The position numbers were made by a program, and so were the translations under genes. Below, piece by piece: positions 1 through 6,500 of a DNA stretch of 12,921 bases. The notes under the pieces are model-generated. The model saw only the letters and a program-made list of their open reading frames with translations, had not been told where the DNA came from and searched no databases. Source of the stretch: CAZHZT01 sp964537285 (GTDB lineage Bacteria > Bacteroidota > Bacteroidia > Chitinophagales > Saprospiraceae); NCBI GenBank assembly GCA_964537285.1, contig CAZHZT010000148.1:1-12921 (forward strand), written 5' to 3'. Position 1 is the stretch's first letter. Each line of letters opens with the position of its first letter.

Positions 1-14
1 GGTTGCCGGCAACC
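1..14. repeat. 14-bp perfect palindrome at the window edge
   Basis: Bases 1-14 read ggttgccggcaacc, which is its own reverse complement. It lies 33 bp beyond the stop codon of the secreted protein gene on the minus strand. It may be part of a larger terminator-type hairpin cut by the window edge, but the flank is missing and no T-tract can be assessed. Confidence 0.4.
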
Positions 15-47
15 ACCCCGCTATTCCTTTTCCTGATTCAAAATTCT

Positions 48-1586
48 TTATATTTTCACTAAGCGGCTAACCAAATGATCAATTTCCGTTTTCACGATCA
101 ATAAATACATTCCGGCCGGCCAGTCTGAAGTATCTAATGACAAATTATTCAGGCCTTTTTCCAGATTGTCAATGCGTTCAAAATAAATTGCACGCTCACC
201 ATTCAGGCTGAACACCTGGATTTCTGCCGATGTCTTTTCCGTTAAACTTATCTGTAAATTGCACTCATCCATGAAAGGATTCGGATAAGCCTCTAAAGTG
301 TTCAATACGTTTTTAGTCTTTTCTTGCTCTTCTTCGTTTAAGCCATCATCGTTTAATAAAGAAACTTGTGGTTCAGTAATTGATGCAGATTGACAGGTGT
401 CTATATTTGCTTTAAACCAAGCGCCAGGAAGCGTTTCAAAGCCCGGAAGCAACACTATTTCAGTGCCTGCAGTAAAACAAACACTATCGCTATTACTAAC
501 CTGCCCGACAGAACTTATATAGGTAGCAGCCTGGTAGTTCCCCGCAGGTATAGGAACATCATTAATAGCCAGGCTATCCGGGCACTGTTCGGAGGTTGCT
601 CCAAACTCATAAGCTCCCATATCAACTATATCATCGTTAATACGAGGATTTCCAGCAAGATCAGGCCCCGCAGGAATGTAAATATTATTCCCGGCATTGA
701 TAGCTGGTGAACCAGCCTGAAGCTGCAAGTCAGCAGAACAGCCAGAAGGAGTAGGTGAAACAAAAAGTGGATCGTAAGCTTCTCCCACCAGATTATCATT
801 AACCCCGTCCGCGATGCTATGGAAATTAGGATTCCGTATAAGGTTGTTATTAGCTATTACTGTACCACCAATTTCCCAGAAATCCCTCTCAACATTATCT
901 GAAATAATATTATTAAATAAAACAAGGAGTGTAGTAGAACCATTAACGAACATTCCTATATCATTTCCTGTAATGGTACTATTTCGAATAGTAGCAATAG
1001 AACCACCAAATACAGATATAGCCCCTGGGTTTACACTTGGGTCTGCATTTCCGATATAAGCACAATTATCCATTGCGAATGTAGCGCCCTCAACCCATAT
1101 TGATCCATTATTTTCACAAATTATACAACGAATCATTTCGCAAGTACCAGAACTTTGGACTACGACAGAGTAATTATGCTCAGAAATACGACAGTCTGCG
1201 AGTACCAGATCTGCACTGCTGATCACTCTTATACCTGAAAACAAATTCGCTGAGGCGGTATTCTCCAGAGTTAAGCCCGATATTAGCGCGGAAGTAGAAC
1301 TCCCGGTAATTTGGAAGAGCTGATTACCTCCGTTACCAGAAATAGAGAGAACATCCATACCTGGTCCGATGATGCTTAAGGACTTACCAATATCGATCCT
1401 ACCAGAAATAATGGTTATTGTTCCGGTCACCGCAAAATCAATAGTATCTCCACTAGCCGCATTAATAACTGCTTGCCGGAGGCTACCCGCCCCAGAGTCA
1501 TTGAGATTAGTAACCGTTATTGTATTCCCATATAGGCCAATGGTGAAAGTACAAATAGCCAGGATAGTAAAAATTGTCTTTTTCAT
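48..1586 (-). CDS. Secreted beta-helix protein with T9SS type A sorting domain
   Basis: A secreted or cell-surface protein of 512 residues, probably an adhesin-like or passenger protein; no enzymatic active site is evident. I start it at the ATG at 1584-1586 because MKKTIFTILAICTFTIGLYG is a clear signal peptide; an in-frame ATG 8 codons upstream (1610) would put charged residues before it. Residues about 24-330 are Asn/Gly/Ser-rich with short beta-strand periodicity, as in right-handed beta-helices. They start with LNDSGAGSLRQAV and end with SPAINAGN and DMGAYEF, the pattern of choice-of-anchor Q proteins. Residues about 337-397 (AGNYQAATYISSVGQV ... GFETLPGAWFKANIDTC) fit a Bacteroidota 3-coathanger stack. 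An acidic linker follows, then the C-terminal sorting domain from about 430 (LEAYPNPFMDECNLQI ... WPAGMYLLIVK), which directs export across the outer membrane and anchoring. It is probably monocistronic. Confidence 0.9.
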   Translation of the reverse strand: MKKTIFTILAICTFTIGLYGNTITVTNLNDSGAGSLRQAVINAASGDTIDFAVTGTITIISGRIDIGKSLSIIGPGMDVLSISGNGGNQLFQITGSSTSALISGLTLENTASANLFSGIRVISSADLVLADCRISEHNYSVVVQSSGTCEMIRCIICENNGSIWVEGATFAMDNCAYIGNADPSVNPGAISVFGGSIATIRNSTITGNDIGMFVNGSTTLLVLFNNIISDNVERDFWEIGGTVIANNNLIRNPNFHSIADGVNDNLVGEAYDPLFVSPTPSGCSADLQLQAGSPAINAGNNIYIPAGPDLAGNPRINDDIVDMGAYEFGATSEQCPDSLAINDVPIPAGNYQAATYISSVGQVSNSDSVCFTAGTEIVLLPGFETLPGAWFKANIDTCQSASITEPQVSLLNDDGLNEEEQEKTKNVLNTLEAYPNPFMDECNLQISLTEKTSAEIQVFSLNGERAIYFERIDNLEKGLNNLSLDTSDWPAGMYLLIVKTEIDHLVSRLVKI

Positions 1587-1607
1587 AGTTTTGTGTCGAT
1601 TGTTTCC

Positions 1608-1615
1608 CAAATATA
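1608..1615 (-). promoter_or_regulatory. Possible Bacteroidota -7 promoter element
   Basis: On the minus strand this reads TATATTTG, matching the TAnnTTTG -7 consensus of Bacteroidota housekeeping promoters. It lies 21 bp upstream of the chosen start of the secreted protein, and so favours the 1586 start over the one at 1610. I see no convincing TTG -33 element about 20 bp further up, so this is only a candidate. Confidence 0.35.
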
Positions 1616-1723
1616 TAAATTTATAAAATATTTAAATTGCTGTATTAGTAATTTTTGATAGGAAGGTGAGTAGACTTATTCTGTGGCTGCTTAATGAGTA
1701 CAGAACAAGTCTAGTGTTACTAA

Positions 1724-1753
1724 CATAGTTTTTTGCCGTGACAAAGAACTATG
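1724..1753. repeat. 12-bp inverted repeat (one mismatch)
   Basis: The arms catagttttttg (1724-1735) and caaagaactatg (1742-1753) pair with one mismatch around a 6-nt loop. It lies inside the MITE-like element. No role is visible. Confidence 0.4.
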
Positions 1754-1875
1754 CTGGAAAAATCCTATTGGAAGCGAGCGACTAAAAAAACTGGTAGATA
1801 CCTACCCAAATTTAATAATTCTCGTTCTTTGGCAAATTGTGTGGAACTTCAAACATGAGTCATCCCGAATTTAAT

Positions 1876-1918
1876 TAAAGAACTGCATCCCGCAATAAAT
1901 GCAGGAAGCAGTTCTTTA
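1876..1918. repeat. 11-bp perfect inverted repeat
   Basis: Left arm taaagaactgc (1876-1886) and right arm gcagttcttta (1908-1918) are perfect complements. The 21-nt interior can pair further (tcc 1888-1890 with gga 1904-1906). It is part of the MITE-like element, with no T-tract on either side. Confidence 0.45.
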
Positions 1919-1958
1919 GTACTCCGGAATCTAAGTTAATGAATATCTTCAACAAGGC

Positions 1959-1994
1959 AAAAAACGAAGGCATAACTTGTCCCGAATGCCTTCG
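1959..1994 (-). terminator. Rho-independent terminator for the ATP-grasp gene
   Basis: On the minus strand a perfect 9-bp stem, CGAAGGCAT (1994-1986) with ATGCCTTCG (1973-1965), encloses a 12-nt loop and is followed at once by TTTTTT (1964-1959). It lies about 50 bp past the stop codon of the ATP-grasp gene, in the right orientation. A competing 7-bp hairpin (tcccgaa 1980-1986 with ttcggga 1991-1997) overlaps the upstream arm and could form first. The structure is wholly inside the MITE-like element, so the gene seems to use a repeat-supplied terminator. Confidence 0.65.
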
Positions 1995-2046
1995 GGAACC
2001 ATAGTTACGACTAGGCCTGGCAGCGAAATGCAGCTCCAGAACAAGT

Positions 2047-3261
2047 CTATTCCCGATAAGACTTCTTTGGCGGTTGCACCGCGTGAAAATCCTTCCCGAT
2101 TCTCAATGCATAATCATTAAGCAATTCTTTAATTCGACCCAGATTATTGGAGCGAAGGATAAAGCCAATATGGTAAGGCTTTTCCATTTTCCATACTATT
2201 TCCGGATCATTAAAGGAAGAAGTATCCGGGAATTCATATTTCGACAGAGAAACAACGATTCCAGAATAGTCCTTTCTTAATTCAGGAAGCACATAAGGTA
2301 TTCCATTTACAGCTGCCGACTCCACTCTGGCCCACTCTTTCCATAGGTTTAAGCCCGTAGCTTTTTCGATCATATCAGCTAGGTGGGCTCCTGCTACCCT
2401 AAAAGAAGTTTCGACTAAATAGAATTTCCCATCACTATGAGATTTAATAAACTCAGAATGAGAAGTTCCACAATGCATTCCATAGGTTTCAAGTAGTTGC
2501 TTATTTAAAGCCTCTAGTGCTAAACAATCCTCGCTATCATAATCAACTATATGAGAGCGGAAAATACCTCCGCCCTGTACCACCTCGAAAGGCGGGTTCA
2601 TATATTTAGAAACACAGGAGAAGGCCACTTCCCCTTTAGTACTTACTGTATCGACATGAAAAACATCGCCTGGTTTAAATTCCTCAATGAGATAATTATG
2701 GCGCTGTTCTCCAAGTGAATGGATGACCTCCCAAGCTTCATCAAAGCTATTCACTTTTGTAAGGCCAGCAGAGGCCGCCTCTCCCCTAGGCTTAATAATC
2801 CAGGGAGCTCCTGTAGAATTTAAGTAGTCAGTGATTTGCTGATCGTTAAAAAGAGAAGAGAAGGCAGGCACTGTAATCCCGGCATCAGCGGCTCTAAAAC
2901 GCATTGCTAATTTATCGCGATAATAACGAGCTGTAGTTTGACCCATCCCCGGGATTCTGAATTCTTCCCTTAGATAAGCCGCTTTTTCAACATCAAAATC
3001 ATCGATAGCCAGGACACGATCAATAGGCTGGCTCTTCATTACATGAGCCAAGCCGGCAGTAAGTTCTTCTAAGTTCCAGACACAGTGTTTCATTTCTTTG
3101 ACATAGAAGATCTCATCAATAGATTCGTGCGGCCAGGGTGCATTCCGTAATTTTTCAGAAGTTACTAATAGTACTTTATTGCCTTCTTCTTTTAAAGCAC
3201 GCAAGGTATCAACTCCCTTTATTTCACAAGACAAGCAGAGGAAAGTCTTTGTATTTTCCAT
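2047..3261 (-). CDS. ATP-grasp domain carboxylate-amine ligase, substrate unknown
   Basis: This is a 404-residue cytosolic enzyme of the ATP-grasp fold, which activates a carboxylate as an acyl-phosphate and couples it to an amine or other nucleophile. The substrate cannot be read from sequence. The N-terminal part (1-100) resembles a Rossmann-like preATP-grasp domain (FLCLSCEIKGVDTLRALKEEG). TARYYRDKLAMRFRAADAGI (110-129) is the family's entry helix. PWIIKPRGEAASAGL (153-167) carries the ATP-binding Lys157; LIEEFKPGD (191-199) contacts the adenine and ribose. The magnesium-binding acids are probably Glu270 (HSEF) and Glu284 (VETS). The usual Asn of the ExN metal motif is Ser286 here. The gene lies 73 bp downstream of glgC on the same strand, so it may be partly co-transcribed. 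Its stop codon falls in the terminal repeat of the adjacent MITE-like element. Confidence 0.8.
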   Translation of the reverse strand: MENTKTFLCLSCEIKGVDTLRALKEEGNKVLLVTSEKLRNAPWPHESIDEIFYVKEMKHCVWNLEELTAGLAHVMKSQPIDRVLAIDDFDVEKAAYLREEFRIPGMGQTTARYYRDKLAMRFRAADAGITVPAFSSLFNDQQITDYLNSTGAPWIIKPRGEAASAGLTKVNSFDEAWEVIHSLGEQRHNYLIEEFKPGDVFHVDTVSTKGEVAFSCVSKYMNPPFEVVQGGGIFRSHIVDYDSEDCLALEALNKQLLETYGMHCGTSHSEFIKSHSDGKFYLVETSFRVAGAHLADMIEKATGLNLWKEWARVESAAVNGIPYVLPELRKDYSGIVVSLSKYEFPDTSSFNDPEIVWKMEKPYHIGFILRSNNLGRIKELLNDYALRIGKDFHAVQPPKKSYRE

Positions 3262-3292
3262 ATTGAGTGTGTATTTAAGCCAACCCTTATCT

Positions 3293-3324
3293 AACGGTTT
3301 TCGGTTTTTAAACCGAAAACCGTT
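3293..3324. repeat. Perfect 15-bp inverted repeat between glgC and the ATP-grasp gene
   Basis: Arms aacggttttcggttt (3293-3307) and aaaccgaaaaccgtt (3310-3324) are perfect complements around a 2-nt loop, 11-42 bp past the glgC stop. No U-tract follows on the minus strand (AGATAAGG), so it is a weak terminator candidate. It could instead be a 3'-end or processing structure that reduces read-through into the ATP-grasp gene. Confidence 0.6.
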
Positions 3325-3334
3325 GTTATTTTAC

Positions 3335-4606
3335 TTATACCTTTCCGATCTTAGTCCCGTTAGGTATTACAGCACTTTTATGCACTACTACGATGCCATC
3401 CTTAACACTATATTCAGAGGTTTCGATATTTTCCAGAGATTCGTCTCCAATTATAGTAACATTATTACCAATGCGACAATTCTTATCAACGATGGCTTTC
3501 TCTATGTGGCAATCACGACCAATTCCCATAGGGATTTCGCTCTCTTCTATTTCTTCCAAGGACTGATAGAAATCATGTCCCATCAAAATAGAATAAGAAA
3601 TCACCGTATTTTCTCCAATTCTGGAACGAATACCAACAACAGAACGCTCAATTTTGGAGGCATGAATGATACAACCTTCAGCAACTACTGAAGCATTGAA
3701 CTGAGTATTAAAAATTTTCGAGGGTGCCAAAAGCCTTGCCCTTGTATAAACAGGATTTCGACTATCAAAAAGATTAAATTCAGGGATTGAATCGGTAAGA
3801 GCTATATTGGCTTCATAGAAGGAATAAATGTGCCCGATATCCGTCCAGTAACCATCGAACTCATAGCTAGCAACTTTATAGCCATTCTCTATGGCTACAG
3901 GAATAATCTCTTTTCCAAAGTCAATAGCGTCCTTATTCTCATCGAATAATTTTTCCATTGCCTCTTTATTAAAAATATAGATTCCCATGGAAGCAAGGTA
4001 TAGTTTACCAGCTTCTTTATTACGAGGGGATACTTCTGATTGCCAGTCTTCCAAAATATCAGGAGCTGGTTTTTCTATAAAACGATGGATTAAGCCGTTC
4101 TCGTCTACTTTCATGATACCGAAAGCGGATGCCTCACGCGGCCCAACAGGGATAGTAGCAATGGTAACATCTGCTCCTTTTTCGATATGATACTTAGCAA
4201 GGTCTTCAAAATTCATTTGATAGAGCTGATCCCCAGATAGAATAAGGATATACTCAAAATCGTGATTTACCAAATGATGCATGGATTGACGAACAGCGTC
4301 AGCAGTGCCCTGAAACCACTTATCACTAGAGCGGGTTTGTTCCGCAGCTAAAATATCGACGAAACCATGAGTAAATAGATCAAAATTAAACGTATTTTTG
4401 ATATGCTGATTTAGAGAAGCAGAATTGAATTGAGTGAGCACAAACATTCGGCGCACACCAGAATTCAAACAATTGGAGATCGGGATATCAATTAAGCGGT
4501 ATTTTCCACCTATCGGAACTGCTGGCTTTGAGCGTTCTTTAGTAAGCGGATATAATCGAGACCCTGTGCCTCCACCAAGAATTAGACTTATCATTTTAAT
4601 GACCAT
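3335..4606 (-). CDS. glgC: Glucose-1-phosphate adenylyltransferase (ADP-glucose pyrophosphorylase)
   Basis: GlgC makes ADP-glucose and pyrophosphate from ATP and glucose-1-phosphate, the committed step of bacterial glycogen synthesis in the cytosol. The 423-residue length is normal. The N-terminal nucleotidyltransferase domain has the signature ILGGGTGSRLYPLTKERSKP (9-28), then GGKYRLIDIPISN (33-45), WFQGTADAVRQ (97-107), SGDQLYQMNF (124-133) and FIEKP (176-180). The C-terminal part (from about 290) has the hexapeptide-like pattern of the left-handed beta-helix that carries allosteric sites (AEGCIIHASKIERSVVGIRS, 309-328). I keep the ATG at 4604-4606; ATG 4592-4594 (Met5) is almost equally good, and neither has a clear ribosome site. 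It lies downstream of glgA on the same strand, but 309 bp of palindromic DNA separates them. Confidence 0.95.
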   Translation of the reverse strand: MVIKMISLILGGGTGSRLYPLTKERSKPAVPIGGKYRLIDIPISNCLNSGVRRMFVLTQFNSASLNQHIKNTFNFDLFTHGFVDILAAEQTRSSDKWFQGTADAVRQSMHHLVNHDFEYILILSGDQLYQMNFEDLAKYHIEKGADVTIATIPVGPREASAFGIMKVDENGLIHRFIEKPAPDILEDWQSEVSPRNKEAGKLYLASMGIYIFNKEAMEKLFDENKDAIDFGKEIIPVAIENGYKVASYEFDGYWTDIGHIYSFYEANIALTDSIPEFNLFDSRNPVYTRARLLAPSKIFNTQFNASVVAEGCIIHASKIERSVVGIRSRIGENTVISYSILMGHDFYQSLEEIEESEIPMGIGRDCHIEKAIVDKNCRIGNNVTIIGDESLENIETSEYSVKDGIVVVHKSAVIPNGTKIGKV

Positions 4607-4915
4607 CGGGAGCTGTTTTTTAAAGATTAGACTATTTTAAATTTTTAAGTTCTTTGACATAAATTGTGGAAAATGGAACTTCAAAATGATAACCCTTGAA
4701 TGCCCTTGTGGCTGAAAGGGTTATCATTTTGAAGTTCCATTTTCCACAATTTGTCAAAGAACGAATTTTTATACAAGTCATAGACTTCATTCTAAAATAG
4801 TTTTATGACAAAAAAGGTGTCTTTGAGTTCCACTCTGCGTTTTGTCCTCGCATTAATAGCTCAGGCTGTTAGGCTAAGGTCATTCCTTGATTGGAACCCA
4901 AATCCTTCCTTTTTT
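4607..4915. other. Gene-free glgA-glgC spacer made almost entirely of palindromes
   Basis: This 309-bp spacer holds no plausible gene. It is occupied by the 47/49-bp palindrome at 4649-4762 and most of the MITE-like palindrome at 4781-4944. The rest (4607-4648) is AT-rich leader of glgC without a recognisable TAnnTTTG promoter. Confidence 0.6.
4649..4762. repeat. Near-perfect long palindrome, 49/47-bp arms, 18-nt loop
   Basis: The left arm 4649-4697 and the right arm 4716-4762 are exact reverse complements except for a 2-nt insertion (ta) in the left arm after gttctttgaca. The loop is 4698-4715. The unit lies in the spacer downstream of glgA and upstream of glgC, so it would form a very stable hairpin in any glgA-glgC transcript. 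One arm, including its outer flank, has a degenerate relative at 1816-1866 (gttctttg, caaattgtg and tggaacttcaaa are shared), so it is a dispersed repeat rather than a unique structure. Confidence 0.85.
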
Positions 4916-4944
4916 TCATAAAACTACTTCAGAGTAAAGTCTTA
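4781..4944. mobile_element. MITE-like palindromic element, copy A (164 bp)
   Basis: The outer arms begin tagactt on the left (4781) and taagactt on the reverse-complemented right (4944). Inside them agactt...tagttttatga matches in 23 of 27 positions, followed by an A-run, gg and gttcca. The inner arms are gttcca (4827-4832) and tggaac (4892-4897). The element aligns end to end with copy B at 12028-12190, sharing gttccact, cattcctt, tggaacccaaa and tcataaaa. No ORF lies inside the element. Its right arm extends over the last codons and stop of glgA. All four mismatches in the outer arm are transitions, three of which become G-U pairs in the minus-strand RNA. Confidence 0.6.
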
Positions 4945-6349
4945 TATATTCACTTGCTGATTTTTCCCAGGAGAAATCAACTTCCAAGTTTCTTGCGCGA
5001 AGCGCTTTGAAAGTTTCTTGATCCCGGTATAGTTCTTCCGCGCGGAACAAGGCATGTTCGCCATCTTCCACAGTAAAATTATTGAATCTAATGCCACGTC
5101 CATTTTTGTCTCCGATATCGATAATGGTATCTTTCAAGCCTCCAACACTTCTCACAATTGGGACAGTACCGTACCGAAGGGCATACATCTGGTTGAGTCC
5201 GCAAGGTTCTACTCTCGATGGCATAATGAGAAAATCTGCCCCGGCATATAACTGATGAGCCAAGGACTCATTGTATTCTAAAGAAACATTAAAACTTCCC
5301 CTTAACATGTTGCGCATGTTGTCGAGGGCACCGTGAAGCCAGTAGTCTCCTGTTCCCAAAACAATAAAGGAGGCATTACCGCCTTTAGCTATGTAACGCC
5401 CAATAAGACTTGGGAGCAGATCAGCTCCTTTTTCTCCTACCAAGCGCCCTATAAAAGTCACTAAGGGTTTAGCTGGATCAAGTTGAAAACGCTCGCAAAG
5501 AACTTTTTTATTCAGTCCCTTAAAGGTCTCCAAATTGCCTTCGTAAGGATAGTAAATCAATGAATCGCTGCCAGGATCCCAAACTTTAGTATCAATTCCG
5601 TTCAATATCCCAATAGACTTGTGGGCTTCCTGTTGAAGCAAAGCTTCTAAGCCGTTAGAAGATTGCTGTAGTTCCTGAAAATAGCCCGGAGACACGGTCG
5701 TCAATCGCCAACAACATCTTACGGCAGAAGCCAGAGGGTTGATCAAACCATTCCAATCCAACAACCCTCCTTTCCAGTCATCGAAATTAGGTAACAGGTA
5801 AGCATTTTTCCAACTGAAACTTCCGGAGTAATTTCCGTTATGAATAGTAAAAACGGTTGGAATATCTTTTAAAGATTGGTAATCGTAGGCGTATTTAACG
5901 AAAAAAGGGATCAGACCGGTAAAATGATCATGGCAGTGAATAACATCGGGCTTTTCTTTAAAAGTCATAACCCATTGCAGAACGGCCTCCTGGAAAAGAA
6001 TTGCTCTTTCAAGCTCATCACTGTAGCCCTGCCCGGTGGCCGGATCGTTGTATACCCCGGTTCGATCATAAAAGCCCGGAATGTTTACAACAAAAAGTGG
6101 ATAACCAAGATCATCTCCATCATATTGCTCGATAGCATAAGGTACTTTATATTTATGTATAGGAGCGAGCCCTTGGTTTACTTGTGAGAAAGAGCGGCTC
6201 TCAATCCATTTGGATTTGTACTTCGGGATAATGACGGCTGATTCCAGGCCGGCATTATTGAGATACTTGGGTAAAGCACCAACTACATCTCCCAGCCCTC
6301 CGGCTTTTGCTGCAGGATAACTCTCCGTACTTACGTGTAAAATTTTCAT
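4916..6349 (-). CDS. glgA: Glycogen synthase (ADP-glucose type, GT5)
   Basis: GlgA transfers glucose from ADP-glucose to the non-reducing end of alpha-1,4-glucan. It has 477 residues, the usual size for the family, and a GT-B fold. The N-terminal KAGGLGDVVGALPKYL (15-30) carries the Lys15 KxGGL motif that binds ADP-glucose. VIHCHDHFTGLIP (136-148) and FTIHNGNYSG (167-176) are family landmarks. In the C-terminal half, FIGRLVGEKGADLL (299-312) holds the phosphate-binding Arg302 and Lys307, and SRVEPCGLNQMYALRYG (378-394) holds the catalytic-site Glu381. The start ATG at 6347-6349 gives the canonical MKILHVSTESYPAAKAGGLG. No promoter motif is clear in the 151 bp upstream. The last eight codons and the stop overlap the right arm of the MITE-like element, though the protein end (EYIRLYSEVVL) still looks normal for GlgA. 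Confidence 0.96.
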   Translation of the reverse strand: MKILHVSTESYPAAKAGGLGDVVGALPKYLNNAGLESAVIIPKYKSKWIESRSFSQVNQGLAPIHKYKVPYAIEQYDGDDLGYPLFVVNIPGFYDRTGVYNDPATGQGYSDELERAILFQEAVLQWVMTFKEKPDVIHCHDHFTGLIPFFVKYAYDYQSLKDIPTVFTIHNGNYSGSFSWKNAYLLPNFDDWKGGLLDWNGLINPLASAVRCCWRLTTVSPGYFQELQQSSNGLEALLQQEAHKSIGILNGIDTKVWDPGSDSLIYYPYEGNLETFKGLNKKVLCERFQLDPAKPLVTFIGRLVGEKGADLLPSLIGRYIAKGGNASFIVLGTGDYWLHGALDNMRNMLRGSFNVSLEYNESLAHQLYAGADFLIMPSRVEPCGLNQMYALRYGTVPIVRSVGGLKDTIIDIGDKNGRGIRFNNFTVEDGEHALFRAEELYRDQETFKALRARNLEVDFSWEKSASEYIRLYSEVVL

Positions 6350-6500
6350 ATTTTGGATGTTCCTTTTTCAGAAATTTGCGACTAATATGAATCCTTTTTC
6401 TTAAGCAAAACTTGCTTTAAAAACAAATTTTCATCACTCCCTCAGAACTCGGTTAAATTTAGGTGATTTTTATTGGATTGGAAAACATTAATTGTAAAAA
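6350..6500. other. pepA-glgA spacer with a short hairpin
   Basis: A 151-bp AT-rich gap. The only structure seen is aagcaa (6403-6408) with ttgctt (6412-6417), a 6-bp stem with no T-tract. No TAnnTTTG motif is visible on the minus strand, so whether glgA has its own promoter is unclear. Confidence 0.3.

Larger units (their letters stand above)
1671..2049. mobile_element. MITE-like element with 20-bp terminal inverted repeats
   Basis: This element fills most of the 460-bp gene-free stretch between the secreted protein and the ATP-grasp gene. Its left end (1671-1690, tagacttattctgtggctgc) and the reverse complement of its right end (2030-2049, tagacttgttctggagctgc) agree at 17 of 20 positions. 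Both ends are TA dinucleotides, compatible with a TA target site. The inside is non-coding and packed with inverted repeats: 1671-1684 with 1700-1713, 1724-1735 with 1742-1753, 1876-1886 with 1908-1918, and a terminator at 1959-1994. Bases 1816-1866 are a degenerate copy of the arm of the palindrome at 4649-4762. The ends resemble those of the elements at 4781 and 12028. The 13-mer cagaacaagtcta occurs twice, at 1701-1713 and 2037-2049. A composite of several repeats is an alternative reading. Confidence 0.4.

Noticed and set aside
48..1610. CRISPR or tandem repeats in the beta-helix gene
   Set aside because: The protein is repetitive in structure, but no DNA-level direct repeats with spacers are seen.
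1587..2046. Remnant of a broken gene between the secreted protein and the ATP-grasp gene
   Set aside because: No frame gives recognisable protein; the stretch is explained by inverted repeats and element ends.
3179..3691. 170-codon plus-strand ORF
   Set aside because: It is antisense to the end of glgC and the start of the ATP-grasp gene, both strongly supported, and shows no family features.
4781..4944. Riboswitch or structured RNA leader of glgC
   Set aside because: The second copy lies upstream of an unrelated operon and this one overlaps the glgA end, which fits a dispersed repeat better.
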